From NCBI GenBank assembly GCA_002238685.1, contig MPMV01000001.1, positions 124,001-188,000 on the forward strand: DNA of 64,000 nucleotides, written 5' to 3'. Made by a program: the position numbers and the translations under genes. This document shows positions 17,157-28,504 of this stretch, piece after piece. This stretch comes from a bacterium EF100-94H03 bin56. GTDB lineage: Bacteria > Pseudomonadota > Alphaproteobacteria > SP197. The notes beneath the pieces were generated by a model. That model searched no databases, had not been told where the DNA came from, and worked only from the letters and a program-made list of their open reading frames with translations. The number at the start of each line of letters is the position of its first letter. Positions within the stretch are counted from its first letter, which is position 1.

Positions 17157-18410
17157 GTGCCCGTGATCCATATTGTCGGTGCCGGTCTCGCGGGTCTGTC
17201 GGCTGCCGTTTCCCTGGCGGGCAGAGGGAAACGGGTGGTGCTTCACGAGGCAGCCGCACAGGCCGGAGGACGATGCCGGTCTCTTGTTGATTCCCGGCTC
17301 AAGTGCCGGATTGACAACGGCAATCACCTCTTGATGAGCGGCAACCGTCACGCCCTCCAGTACCTCGATGCCATCGGCGCGGCCGATCAGGTCAGGGGGC
17401 CGGTCCCGGCCGCATATCCATTCGTCGACGTGGGTGATGCACGGCAGTGGACCGTACGGCCGGGCAGGGGGCCGATACCGTGGTGGATTCTCGATCCACG
17501 ACGCCGTGTTCCACTGACCACGCCGGCCCAGTATCTCTCCGCACTTTCTGTCATCACCGCCGGGGCAAGCCGGACAGTGGGAGAGTGTGTGGGACAATCG
17601 GGAAGGCTCGTGACGTGTTTCTGGGAACCCATGACCGTGGCTGTTCTCAACACGCCGCTCGCGGAAGCTTCGGCGGGATTGTTGCGCCAGGCACTCAGGA
17701 GGACGCTCATGAAGGGGGAGGCCTGGAGCCGTCCTCTCATCGCCGGGCAATCGCTCTCGGCAGCCTTCATCGATCCGGCCTTGGAATACCTCGCGCACAA
17801 GGGTGTCGACATCAGGTTGTCCAGCCGTCTGTGCGGTCTGCAGACGACAGCCGGCAGGGTGGAAAGGCTGGACTTTACCTCGACCAGCGATACGCTGGTT
17901 CAAGGGGACAGCGTGATCCTTGCCCTGCCTCCGTCAATCGCCGGCGATCTCGTGGCGGGCCTTGAGGTTCCGCGCAAGCATCAGGGGATCGTCAATGTCC
18001 ATTTTCGCCTGTCCGGTCCAGCTGTGCTTCCCGGTGGCCATCCCTTTGTCGGATTGATCGGAGGCATGGTCCAGTGGATTTTCTTGCGGGACCAGATTCT
18101 CTCCGTCACGGTCAGTGCGGCAAACGACATGATTCGCCGGCCATTGGACGATATCGCCATGACGGCCTGGCGTGACGTGGCTGCAGTTCTCGAAGCCGAT
18201 CCGCACTCGCTGCCGCCCTGGCGTGTCATCAAGGAACGCCGGGCGACGATTTCGCAGGACCCCGACACCATCGCCATGCGTCCAGGAACCCGCACAATGT
18301 TCGACAACTTGTACTTGGCCGGTGACTGGACGGATACGGGCCTTCCGGCAACGATCGAGGGAGCCGTTCTCTCCGGCAAGCGTGCCGCCCGGGCCTGTGA
18401 GGAGGCATGA
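17157..18410 (+). CDS. hpnE: Hydroxysqualene dehydroxylase
   Basis: A 417-residue FAD-dependent amine-oxidase-fold protein. The N-terminal dinucleotide motif IVGAGLAGLSAAVSLAGRG and the following HEAAAQAGGRCRS are clear; the C-terminal LYLAGDWTDTGLPATIEGAV is the second FAD-contacting block. HpnE reduces hydroxysqualene to squalene, the substrate of the hopene cyclase. The start is GTG at 17157. It directly follows hpnD and overlaps the chromate-transporter start by 4 bases. Squalene-hopene cyclase is not in the window. Confidence 0.9.
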   Translation: MPVIHIVGAGLAGLSAAVSLAGRGKRVVLHEAAAQAGGRCRSLVDSRLKCRIDNGNHLLMSGNRHALQYLDAIGAADQVRGPVPAAYPFVDVGDARQWTVRPGRGPIPWWILDPRRRVPLTTPAQYLSALSVITAGASRTVGECVGQSGRLVTCFWEPMTVAVLNTPLAEASAGLLRQALRRTLMKGEAWSRPLIAGQSLSAAFIDPALEYLAHKGVDIRLSSRLCGLQTTAGRVERLDFTSTSDTLVQGDSVILALPPSIAGDLVAGLEVPRKHQGIVNVHFRLSGPAVLPGGHPFVGLIGGMVQWIFLRDQILSVTVSAANDMIRRPLDDIAMTAWRDVAAVLEADPHSLPPWRVIKERRATISQDPDTIAMRPGTRTMFDNLYLAGDWTDTGLPATIEGAVLSGKRAARACEEA

Positions 18411-19600
18411 CGTCCGGACGCAAGCGCGGTTCATCGCTTGAGGTCTTCCGTGTCTTCTTGATGCTGGGTCTCACCTCCTTCGGGGGACCTGTGGCCCACC
18501 TTGGCTACTTTCGCGAGGCCTTTGTCGTTCGGCTTCAATGGATGAGCGACAGGGCCTATGGCGATATCGTCGCCCTGGGGCAACTCCTTCCCGGTCCCGC
18601 CTCGAGTCAGGTCGGCATGGCGATCGGGCTCTTGCGCGCCGGTTATGGCGGACTGATTGCGGCGTGGCTTGCATTCACGCTCCCGTCAGCGCTCATTCTC
18701 ATCGCGTTCGCCTTTGGCGCGGGCGAACTCGAAGCGGCTCTGGGTGCCGGCTGGATCCATGGATTGAAGGCCGCCGCGGTTGCGGTTGTCGCCCACGCGC
18801 TCATCGGCATGGCGCGCAGCCTGGCGCCGGATCGCAAGCGGGCCACGATTGCGGTCGCCGGCATGATTGGCGCCATGCTGATTCCATTCACCGCCGGGCA
18901 GCTGATGGTCATCGTCGCGGGGGGGCTTGCCGGTCTCGTCTGGTTGAGGGATGAGCCGGTACCGGATGGGGAAGGGCCGATGGAGGTTCCCGTCGGCCGG
19001 CCAACTGCCATCCTGGCCCTGCTCGTCTTCTTCTTTCTTCTGGTGGCTCTTCCGGTGGTGTCCCGCCTCGTCGGTGATGGCCCATGGCCTCTCATCGATG
19101 CGTTCTATCGCGCGGGTTCGATGGTGTTCGGCGGCGGCCATGTCGTCCTGCCCCTTCTCGAGGCCGAGGTTGTCGACACCGGCATGGTCGACCGCGAGAC
19201 CTTCCTCGCCGGATACGGCGCGGCGCAGGCGGTCCCCGGACCGTTGTTCACCTTCGCCGCCTACCTTGGCGCCGTGATGGAGACGCCACCCTCGGCGCTG
19301 GCGGCACTGATGGCGCTGGTGGCAATTTTCGTTCCCTCGGCCCTTCTCATTGTCGGCGGCCTGCACTTTCAGGGGCTCTTGCGCCGTGCGCCTCCGGCCC
19401 GGCGCGCCTTTGCCGGCGTCAACGCCGCGGTCGTGGGACTCCTTGCCGCCGTGTTCCATGACCCGATCCTCTCGGCCGGTCTCATCTCAGTCCACGCGAC
19501 CGCCATCGCAGCAGCCTCCTTCGTGGCGCTCGCGGCATGGAAGGCGCCCGCCTGGGCGGTTGTGCTGCTCGCAGGTGTCGCCGGTTTCGTCGTTCTGTGA
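18407..19600 (+). CDS. chrA: Chromate transporter, CHR family
   Basis: A 397-residue membrane protein of the two-domain CHR family, with repeated halves. Each half carries a family motif: FGGPVAHLGYFREAFV with QLLPGPASSQVG near the N-terminus, and FGGGHVVLPLLE with AVPGPLFTFAAYLG in the second half. About ten hydrophobic segments are evident. Such proteins export chromate from the cytoplasm. The ATG overlaps the hpnE stop, so it is probably expressed with the dxs-hpnD-hpnE operon, although there is no functional link to hopanoids. Chromate resistance is by family analogy. Confidence 0.9.
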   Translation: MTSGRKRGSSLEVFRVFLMLGLTSFGGPVAHLGYFREAFVVRLQWMSDRAYGDIVALGQLLPGPASSQVGMAIGLLRAGYGGLIAAWLAFTLPSALILIAFAFGAGELEAALGAGWIHGLKAAAVAVVAHALIGMARSLAPDRKRATIAVAGMIGAMLIPFTAGQLMVIVAGGLAGLVWLRDEPVPDGEGPMEVPVGRPTAILALLVFFFLLVALPVVSRLVGDGPWPLIDAFYRAGSMVFGGGHVVLPLLEAEVVDTGMVDRETFLAGYGAAQAVPGPLFTFAAYLGAVMETPPSALAALMALVAIFVPSALLIVGGLHFQGLLRRAPPARRAFAGVNAAVVGLLAAVFHDPILSAGLISVHATAIAAASFVALAAWKAPAWAVVLLAGVAGFVVL

Positions 19601-19645
19601 GAAGGGATGCTCCGTGTCCCCCATGATCCCGACACGTACCTGATG

Positions 19646-21175
19646 TCAGTACCAGGCATCCTCCATCGATGCTTTGCGCCGGGTGACGAAGTCGCCGAGG
19701 GCCTCTGCAACCGCATCATCGATCGATGGCGCCTCGAAGGAATCAAGCATCCCTTTCCACACGGCGTTGGCCCGTTCCTCCACACGCCGTGATCCGTCAC
19801 CGGACCAGGCTTCCCAGGGGCCGGGTTCCGGTATCCCGGGCATGAAGTTCGCGCTTCGGTACTGGCGCAGTGTGTGGGCCGTCGCAAGGTGGTTCTGACC
19901 CGGGGCCGCCTCGAGATAGGCGTCGGCTGCCAGGCCTTCGGGTTCGGCGCGGAATCCCTGGAGCATGCGGAGCATCATGCCGCAGTGATCGGCATCCATC
20001 ACGAACTTCTCATAAGACATCGTGAGCCCGGCCTCGAGCCATCCTGCGGCATGCCAGACCTGGTGGGCGCCGGAGATCATTGTGGCCCACATGGCACTGG
20101 TGCTGTCCTGCATCGCCTGTCCGTCAGGCGTGTTGGAAGCCGTGATCTGGCCGCCGCCGGAGCGCACGGGAACGCGAAGCCTGCGGCCGAGCTGTGCCAG
20201 GGCGAATGTCACGAGGTTGGCCTCGGGTGTGCCGAAGGTCAGGGCGCCTGACTTCAGGTTCATGGTGGCGTGGAAACTTCCGAAAACACAGGGGCAGCCC
20301 GAGCGGACAAGCTGGGCGAGCGCGATTCCCGCCATGCCCTCTGCCAGCGTCTGGGCACAGATCGCCGCAGGAGTGAGCGGGCCCATGGCGCCGCCGATGA
20401 CCGACGGAGAGACCGCGACACACTGGTTGGCCTCGGCGTAGACCCTGAGAGCCCCCGACATGCTGGCGTCGTAGACCAGCGGGGAATTGACATTGATGTT
20501 GGCCTGGATGACGGCGTTCTCCTCCATCACCTGCGAAGAGAAGACGATGCGGGCCATGTCGATCGAATCACGCGCACGCTGAGGCGTGGTTACCGCCCCC
20601 ATGAAGGGTTTATCGGAGAGCGTGAGGAGGGCCAGCGTCATGTCGAGATGGCGTTTGTTGACAGGGATGTCGACAGGTTCGCACACGGTGCCGCCGGAAT
20701 GACCAAGCCACGGCGTCATGAACGTGAGACGGACGAAGTTCCTGAAGTCCTCGAGCGAGGCATAGCGCCGTCCGCGGTCAAGATCGGTGACGAAGGGGGA
20801 GCCGTAGCCTGGCATCAGCACCACGTGATCGCCGCCCAGCATGACATGTCGCTGCGGATTGCGTGCATGAAGCACGAAGGTCTCCGGTGCAGACGCGCAC
20901 AGTGCGCGCGCCTGACCCGGCTCCATCCTGACACGCTGGTTCCGGACGCGCGCTCCGGCCGACCGGAAGAGTGCCAGGGCAACGTCATCCCCGCGAAAGT
21001 CAACGCCGATGGTGTCGAGGATCCAGTCCGCCTGTCTCTCGATGGCTTCGAGTACGTCCTCGCCAAAGGGTTCAAAGGCGGGTATGCGCCGCCGCGCCGG
21101 CGTCACCACAGCCGTGGTCACGAAGGGTGTCCTGCCACGCCGCCCGGAACGCCGCCTTTCACCTGCTGTCGTCAT
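19646..21175 (-). CDS. Trimethylamine methyltransferase (MttB) family protein, non-pyrrolysine
   Basis: A 509-residue member of the MttB superfamily. Non-pyrrolysine members such as MtgB move a methyl group from quaternary amines like glycine betaine to a corrinoid protein. Visible family features are the glycine-rich barrel blocks GGAMGPLTPAA, GCPCVFGSFHATMNL.SGAL and SGAHQVWHAAGWLEAGL. No in-frame amber codon is present, so it is not the archaeal pyrrolysine type. No corrinoid protein gene is adjacent, so its partner must lie elsewhere. The start at 21175 is preferred; the 22 codons upstream are not protein-like. The substrate cannot be told from the sequence. Confidence 0.9.
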   Translation of the reverse strand: MTTAGERRRSGRRGRTPFVTTAVVTPARRRIPAFEPFGEDVLEAIERQADWILDTIGVDFRGDDVALALFRSAGARVRNQRVRMEPGQARALCASAPETFVLHARNPQRHVMLGGDHVVLMPGYGSPFVTDLDRGRRYASLEDFRNFVRLTFMTPWLGHSGGTVCEPVDIPVNKRHLDMTLALLTLSDKPFMGAVTTPQRARDSIDMARIVFSSQVMEENAVIQANINVNSPLVYDASMSGALRVYAEANQCVAVSPSVIGGAMGPLTPAAICAQTLAEGMAGIALAQLVRSGCPCVFGSFHATMNLKSGALTFGTPEANLVTFALAQLGRRLRVPVRSGGGQITASNTPDGQAMQDSTSAMWATMISGAHQVWHAAGWLEAGLTMSYEKFVMDADHCGMMLRMLQGFRAEPEGLAADAYLEAAPGQNHLATAHTLRQYRSANFMPGIPEPGPWEAWSGDGSRRVEERANAVWKGMLDSFEAPSIDDAVAEALGDFVTRRKASMEDAWY

Positions 21176-21428
21176 GTCCTGTCCGCCATGGATGCACCCA
21201 ACGCCAGTGTCCACCCATTCGGATGTTCCTGCCAAACCCACGCTTCAGGAAATGGGCATGACGAGCGAACCGGCGTCCTGACCATCCAGGTTCCGCGATC
21301 CTTGCCGGAAGGTTCCCGCAGTCGTCTGAGTGACCTGTCGTGGCAGGGCCGTGCCGGCAGCGAGCGTGATGGTGATGACCCAATGGAGTTCCGCACAAGG
21401 TGACCTGGCATCTTGGGACGCAGCCCGG

Positions 21429-22409
21429 TTACGGCGATCTGACCGGCGAAACGGAGATCAGGATGGGCCGGTGGTCGGAGCCGATGTCTGGACCGGTTTC
21501 GATGTCGAGGATGCGCAGGTTTCGGCTGACAAAGGCGTGATCAATCGGGATGCCGGCGAGACCGAACCAGGCGGGCCAGGTAGCCCGGGTGTTGAAACCG
21601 GTCAGGTCGTTGTCCGAGACGAACGCGCGCAGACCCGCCGACCACGGGGTAGCGTTGAAGTCCCCCACCACGAGTTTGGGCACATCGGTGTCGACCAGAA
21701 TGTCACCCGCGATGGCGAACTGCTCGTTGCGCCGGGCGAGACGCTGCGGCGTTATCGGCGGGAACGGATGCAATCCGGTGACGTGAAGCGTACCGGCGGG
21801 GGTTTCCACTCCCACCGTCACGATGATCGGAGCCGACGCCGGAGGTGTGTCCTTCACGAGTTCGGTGACGGCCTCGCCCGAGATCGGGTAGCGGCTGTAG
21901 ATGACCATGCCGTAGGGATGCCAGCGAGGCTGCAGCACTTGGAAGGGGTAGTTCCCCATGGCCTCGGCCACCTGCTGGACATGACCAGGCGAGAATTCCG
22001 TCGCCACGACAACGTCGGGATCGCTGCTCTCGATCCAAGCGACGAACTTGTCGGTGTCGTCGTTGACAATGAGGATGTTGGCAAAGACGACGCGGACGGC
22101 AGCATCACCGTTCCGACTGGCGCTCCTCGCTTCCGCCTGTGCGGAGTCCATTTCCGTTCGAGCGACGTCCGCGCCCAGCACGACGGCGAGCGCCACGAGC
22201 GAGCCGGCGAGGAGAAGGAAGCGCACGGCAAACGCCATTGCGGCGCAGATCAACGTCCCCAGGACAATGTGAGGACGCCAACTCGCCGCGAGTTCCCCGA
22301 TGAATCCATCCAGTCCAACCATCGGCGCCGCACACGCCGCACCGACGGCCAGCGCGCCAAGTCCGATCCCCCGCACGGGCGGACCCGGCCATCCACGTTT
22401 GCGCGTCAT
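21429..22409 (-). CDS. Membrane-anchored endonuclease/exonuclease/phosphatase-fold protein
   Basis: A protein of about 326 residues. The first 85 residues contain about three hydrophobic helices (GLGALAVGAACAAPMVGL, IVLGTLICAAMAFAVRFLLLAG and the following stretch). The rest is an EEP domain: RVVFANILIVN, VVATEFS, PYGMVIYSRYPI, VTGLHPFPP, VVGDFNATPWS, IDHAFVS and SDHRPILI give the metal and catalytic residues. The domain would face the periplasm. Such proteins are phosphodiesterases or phosphatases; the substrate is unknown. ATG at 22409 is preferred over 22439 because AAGG lies 8 bases upstream. Confidence 0.87.
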   Translation of the reverse strand: MTRKRGWPGPPVRGIGLGALAVGAACAAPMVGLDGFIGELAASWRPHIVLGTLICAAMAFAVRFLLLAGSLVALAVVLGADVARTEMDSAQAEARSASRNGDAAVRVVFANILIVNDDTDKFVAWIESSDPDVVVATEFSPGHVQQVAEAMGNYPFQVLQPRWHPYGMVIYSRYPISGEAVTELVKDTPPASAPIIVTVGVETPAGTLHVTGLHPFPPITPQRLARRNEQFAIAGDILVDTDVPKLVVGDFNATPWSAGLRAFVSDNDLTGFNTRATWPAWFGLAGIPIDHAFVSRNLRILDIETGPDIGSDHRPILISVSPVRSP

Positions 22410-22643
22410 CCGACACCCTTGCGTTGCCGCGAAGTTCATGCCGGCCGAACCCGGCAGACAGATGGCGGCGTGTCGGAGGGAACCGGGGCTGCCTTGCGTG
22501 GTTCACGGGCGGGCCTGGGTCATGGTCGCAAGTTCTCCCGCATCAGCGCATACGCGCATTGAAGACAGCATGACGTTGAAGGTCTGCTATCGTAAGGTGA
22601 AGGGGAGTCGGCAGCGCCTCTGTCGGCAGAAGGGATACAGGTG

Positions 22644-23711
22644 ATGATCAAGCCGGTATCGGGAATGCCGCGCCGATCGGCACTGGCGACGGGAGCCGGT
22701 GGCGTCGTGGCAGCACTGGTGCCGTCGGCACTTCTGGCTGAAGCCGACCTGAAGTTCTTCCGCATTGCAACCGGCGGCACAGCCGGGACCTTCTATCCGG
22801 TGGGCGCACTGGTGGCCACGGTGATTTCCGGTCCACCGGGCGTGCCGGATTGCGAAGAGGATGGTGGCAGCTGTGTTCCCGGACTTCTGGCGACTGCCCT
22901 GTCGTCGGAAGGCGCTGTCGAGAACGTCGGATCGGTCGTCTCGGGCGATGTGGAATCGGGATTCTCCCAGTCGGATGTCGTCTATTGGGCCTACACCGGG
23001 ACCGGCATCTTCGCCGGCAGCGACCCGCGGCGGAAGCTGCGATTGATCGGCAGCCTCTATCCCGAGGTCATCCACATCGTCGTCAGGCGTGATGCCGGCA
23101 TCACCTCTGTTCCGGACCTGGCCGGCAAGCGGATATCACTGGATGTCGAGGGATCGGGAACGCTGGTCGCCGCGCGAATCATCCTCGATTCCTACGGTCT
23201 CAGCGACGTCGATCTCGATGTCCGCTACATCAAGCACGGCCCGGCCGTCTCCATGATGAGAGCGGATGAACTCGATGGACTCTTCGTCATTGCCGGATAT
23301 CCCGCCAATTCCGTGTTCGACCTTGTCGAGGAAGGGATCGCGGATCTCCTGCCGATACCCGCGGAACATGCGCTTGGCCTTCTCGTCGATCACCCCTTCT
23401 TTTCCCTGTCTGTCGTTCCGGAAGGGTCCTATCCCGGTCTCTCCCATGTCACCACGCTGGCGATCGGAGTTCAGTGGATCGTGACACAAGCCGCGCCCGA
23501 GGATCTGGTCTATCAGATCACGCGGGCGCTGTGGCACCCCAACAACAGGGAGGAACTTGCCTCCGGGCATCCCGCGGCGCGCCAGATGAAACTCTCCAAT
23601 GCACTGCTTGGCGCCGCCGTGCCGTTGCATCCCGGCGCGGCCGCCTTCTACATCGAAGCCGGACTCGATCTTTCGGATGTCGCGGTCGCGGAATCTCTTC
23701 CCGTTCAGTAG
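22644..23711 (+). CDS. TAXI-family TRAP transporter binding protein
   Basis: A 355-residue periplasmic binding protein of the TAXI type. The N-terminus has a twin-arginine-like signal (PRRSALATGAGGVVAALVP) ending near ALLAEA. The mature start KFFRIATGGTAGTFYPVGA is the family hallmark, and GKRISLDVEGSGT with the later IPAEHALGL also fit. TAXI proteins deliver solutes, often glutamate or other carboxylates, to TRAP permeases with fused membrane subunits. No TRAP permease gene is next to it, so it is an orphan here. The stop overlaps the ghrA stop on the other strand by 7 bases. Confidence 0.9.
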   Translation: MIKPVSGMPRRSALATGAGGVVAALVPSALLAEADLKFFRIATGGTAGTFYPVGALVATVISGPPGVPDCEEDGGSCVPGLLATALSSEGAVENVGSVVSGDVESGFSQSDVVYWAYTGTGIFAGSDPRRKLRLIGSLYPEVIHIVVRRDAGITSVPDLAGKRISLDVEGSGTLVAARIILDSYGLSDVDLDVRYIKHGPAVSMMRADELDGLFVIAGYPANSVFDLVEEGIADLLPIPAEHALGLLVDHPFFSLSVVPEGSYPGLSHVTTLAIGVQWIVTQAAPEDLVYQITRALWHPNNREELASGHPAARQMKLSNALLGAAVPLHPGAAAFYIEAGLDLSDVAVAESLPVQ

Positions 23712-24507
23712 CCGCGGTCGAGGTCCACGATATTGATGAAGGGCTCGCCGGTGTGCAGCCGCCGGCAGTTCTCGGCAATCTGGGGAGCGCTGGTTTCCGG
23801 CACTGTCAGGGCCGCGATGTGCGGAAAGGTCAGGATCTTCGGGTGATACCAGAACGGGTGGTCGTCAGGCATGGGTTCCTGGCGCTGGACATCGAGCGCG
23901 GCCCCGGCGAGACGGCCATCATCGATCGCCCGAACGAGGTCCTCTTCCACGACATGGCCACCGCGTGCCGCGTTGATGAGAAAGGCACCCTTCTTCATCC
24001 AGGACATGGTGCGGGCATTCAGGATGCCTTCGGTTTCCCTGGTGAGCGGCAGCAGGCAGATCACGACGTCACAGGGGGCAAGAAATCTCTCAAGGGCCTC
24101 AAGCCCCGACTGGCAGGTCACGCCATCGATGTGACGCGGTGACCTGCTCCATCCCATGACCTGGTAGCCCATGCCCCCGATGACGCGGGCACAGTCGCCG
24201 CCCAGCACACCGAGTCCCAGGATGCCCACCGTGACATCACGCGGCAGCGGAACCTCGAGCTCCTCGTAGCGCCGCTCCCGGTGGAGCCGGCGGTAGTCTT
24301 CCATCCGGCGCAGGTGGTCGAGCATCACCATCAGGCACCAGCAGGTCATCTGCGCGGTCATGGCTGGATCCACAATGCGTGTGAGCACCACGCCGTCGGG
24401 AACGAGATGACGGAACGCCATGACATGGTCGACGCCGGCACCAAGGGACATGACGAGCCGGAGGCGGGGAAAGCGCGCCAGATCGTCAAGAGGGTGGTTC
24501 CAGACCA

Positions 24508-24552
24508 GCGCCGCATCGATGTCCTCGGACGAGCCGCTGTCAGGGTGAATGC
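24508..24552. repeat. Short direct repeat in ghrA, unit 1
   Basis: 45 bases repeated at 24587-24631 (offset 79, no gaps, 4 mismatches by hand count). It encodes the HPDSGSSEDIDAA segment of the intact reading. Confidence 0.85.
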
Positions 24553-24631
24553 CGCCCCAGACGGAAAGGGGGGGGGTCCAAGCCCGGCGCCGCATCGTTG
24601 CCCTGGGAGGAGCCGCTGTCAGGGTGAATGC
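24553..24631. repeat. 79-bp insertion with direct-repeat unit 2 and nine-G tract
   Basis: Contains the second repeat unit (24587-24631) and a run of nine Gs at 24568-24576. The net 79 bases shift the ghrA frame by one; with eight Gs the frame would be open. Confidence 0.8.
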
Positions 24632-24748
24632 GAAAGTCGAGTCCGGGCGCATGGGGCGCGAGGCATGCCTGCCACACCGGACCGTCGCTGCGTCCGCTCA
24701 TGTAGAGAAGTGCCATTGTGCTTCCTCCGGGAACTGGTCGACCATGGA

Positions 24749-26367
<1,619 letters not shown>

Positions 26368-26371
<4 letters not shown>

Positions 26372-27411
26372 GACGGCAGCTTCCGGGGATCGAAGGCATC
26401 GCGTACGGCTTCTCCGGTGAAGGTGAGGAGAGAGAGCATCAGTGCGACGACGGCAAATCCCGTCAGCCCGAGCCACGGCGCCTGAAGGTTGTTGCGTCCC
26501 TGGTTCAGCAGCTCTCCAAGCGAAGGCGAGCCCGGCGGCAGGCCGAATCCGAGAAAGTCGAGAGCGGTGAGTGTGGTGATCGAACCATTGAGGATGAAGG
26601 GCAGGAAGGTCAGGGTCGACACCATGGCATTGGGCAGCACATGGCGAACCATGATGACGCTGTCCGCCACCCCCAGTGCCCGCGCCGCCTTGACGTAGTC
26701 GAAGTTTCTGGTGCGCAGGAATTCCGCCCGTACCAGGCCCACGAGAGCTGTCCATGAGAACAGGACCAGGAGACCAAGAAGGGTCCAGAATCCAGGAACG
26801 ATGACGCTCGCCAGAATGATGAGGATGTAGAGCACCGGTATGCCGCCCCATACCTCGAGGGCGCGTTGCGCCAGAAGGTCGATCCAGCCTCCGTAGTAGC
26901 CTTGAACGGCACCGGCGGCGATGCCGATGACGGACGAAACGAGCGTCAGGGCGAGACCGAAGAGGACCGAGAGACGGAAGGCGTAGATGACCCGTGCCGC
27001 GACGTCGCGGCCCTGATCGTCCGTTCCCAGCCAGTTTTCGGTTGTCGGAGAGGAGGGCGCCGGACTTGGAAGGTCGTAGTTGATGGTGCGGTAGTCGTAG
27101 GCGATGAGCGGCCAGACGATCCACCCGCCTCCAGCATGGATGAGATCCTTGACGAAGGGATCGCGATAGTCTGCCTCCGTCTCGAAGTCGCCACCGAAGG
27201 CCGTTTCGGGATAGACCGTCAGCACTGGCACGTGGAGAGCACCGTCAAACCAGACCGCCAGCGGCCGGTCATTGGCAATCAACTCTGCCGGCAGTGTAAA
27301 GGCGAAAAGGATGAGGAAGATGTGGAACGACCAGTAGCCGCGCTTGTTGGCCCGGAAGTTGGCTACGCGCCGCCGCGTGATGGGATCCAGCCTGTGGCTG
27401 CTGAACCTCAT
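26368..27411 (-). CDS. yejE: Peptide ABC transporter permease (YejE type)
   Basis: A 347-residue inner-membrane permease. It has an N-terminal helix after RGYWSFHIFLILFAFTLP, a periplasmic loop with TENWLGTDDQGRDVAARVIYAFR typical of DppC/YejE permeases, and the cytoplasmic EAA-type loop EFLRTRNFDYVKAARALGV near residue 230. About six membrane helices are expected. The ATG overlaps the yejB stop by 4 bases and its stop overlaps the yejF start, so the three are translated together. Confidence 0.95.
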
Positions 27412-28490
27412 CCGACATCCCGGCTTTCGAAGTCGATGCGCGGGTCGACGATGACGTACATCAGGTCGCCGACGAGATTCATGAGGAGACCCAAGAGGGT
27501 GAATATGTAGAGAGTCGCGAACATGACCGGATAGTCCCGGTCAATGGCCGCCTCGTAGCCGAGCAGGCCGAGGCCGTCGAGCGAGAAGATGATCTCGATG
27601 AGAAGTGCGCCCGTGAAGAGGATGCCGATGATGGCCCCGGGAAAGCCGGCAATGATGATCAGCATGCCGTTGCGGAACACATGGCCGTAAAGGACTCGCC
27701 GCTCGCTCAGCCCCTTGGCGCGTGCTGTCGTGACGTATTGACTCCGGATCTGGTCGATGAAGGAGTTCTTGGTGAGCATTGTCAGTGTGGCGAAGCTGCC
27801 GATGATAAGGGCCGTCAGGGGCAGTGCCAGGTGCCAGAAGTAGTCCGCTATCTGGCCCAGGGTGCTCATGTTCTCGAAACCCGGGGAAACGAGACCGCGC
27901 AGCGGAAAGAGCTTCCAGTAGGAGCCACCGGCGAACAGCACCACGAGAAGGATCGCGAACAGGAAACCCGGGATGGCGTATCCCAGGACAATGGTGCCGC
28001 TTGTCCACACGTCGAAGGCGCTGCCGTCACGCCTCGCCTTGGCGATTCCCAGAGGGATGGAGACGATGTAGACGACAAGCGTCGTCCAGAGACCCAGGGA
28101 AACAGAGACGGGCATCTTCTCGACAATGAGATCGACGACGCGCCGGCTCCGGAAGGCGCTCTCCCCGAAGTCGAAGGTAAGATAGTTCTCCATCATCAAC
28201 AGGAAACGTTCGACCGGCGGCTTGTCGAGGCCATACATCCTTTCGAGTTTCTCGACGAAACCGTCCGGCAGTCCCTGGGCCCCTCGGTAGAGCGATTCAC
28301 CTGCGGTCTGGACGTCACTGCCGGAGCCTGCGACCCTTGCCGTGGCGCCGACAGCCGTGCCTTCGAGTTCGGCGAGGATACGTTCGACAGGCCCGCCCGG
28401 CACGAACTGCACGATGACGAAGTTGACCATCATGATGGCCAACAGCGTCGGGGCTATGAACAGCAGGCGCCGTACAATGTAGGCGAACAT
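27408..28490 (-). CDS. yejB: Peptide ABC transporter permease (YejB type)
   Basis: A 360-residue permease starting MFAYIVRRLLFIAPTLLAI, the normal N-terminus of DppB/YejB proteins. A long periplasmic loop (about residues 35-140) precedes five further helices; the EAA loop is SQYVTTARAKGLSERRVL near residue 250. The start at 28490 is chosen because the longer frame upstream is antisense-like and would overlap yejA. yejA ends 14 bases before this start. Confidence 0.95.
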   Translation of the reverse strand: MFAYIVRRLLFIAPTLLAIMMVNFVIVQFVPGGPVERILAELEGTAVGATARVAGSGSDVQTAGESLYRGAQGLPDGFVEKLERMYGLDKPPVERFLLMMENYLTFDFGESAFRSRRVVDLIVEKMPVSVSLGLWTTLVVYIVSIPLGIAKARRDGSAFDVWTSGTIVLGYAIPGFLFAILLVVLFAGGSYWKLFPLRGLVSPGFENMSTLGQIADYFWHLALPLTALIIGSFATLTMLTKNSFIDQIRSQYVTTARAKGLSERRVLYGHVFRNGMLIIIAGFPGAIIGILFTGALLIEIIFSLDGLGLLGYEAAIDRDYPVMFATLYIFTLLGLLMNLVGDLMYVIVDPRIDFESRDVG

Positions 28491-28504
28491 GACGCTGCCT
28501 TCGC

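Larger units (their letters stand above)
23705..24716 (-). pseudogene. ghrA: Glyoxylate/hydroxypyruvate reductase, frameshifted
   Basis: A GhrA-like D-2-hydroxyacid dehydrogenase broken near its N-terminus. The natural start is at 24716 (MALLYMSGRSDGP, with GGAGGAAG upstream); the frame runs to HPDSGSSQGN and is then lost. The remaining 300 residues continue in another frame from IHPDSGSSEDIDAALVW, through SLGAGVDH, the NAD motif GILGLGVLGGDCA, NAARGGHVVEEDLV and FPHIAA. The break lies in a 79-base insertion that partly duplicates the gene and contains nine Gs. Removing one G would restore a single frame with a 26-residue insertion. The enzyme reduces glyoxylate and hydroxypyruvate. It is the last gene of the yej-like operon. 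A sequencing error is possible. Confidence 0.8.

Noticed and set aside
20270-21403. Plus-strand ORF of 377 codons
   Set aside because: Antisense to the MttB-family gene; arginine- and histidine-rich composition typical of shadow frames.
21330-22562. Plus-strand ORF of 410 codons
   Set aside because: Shadow of the EEP-domain membrane protein, low-complexity charged residues.
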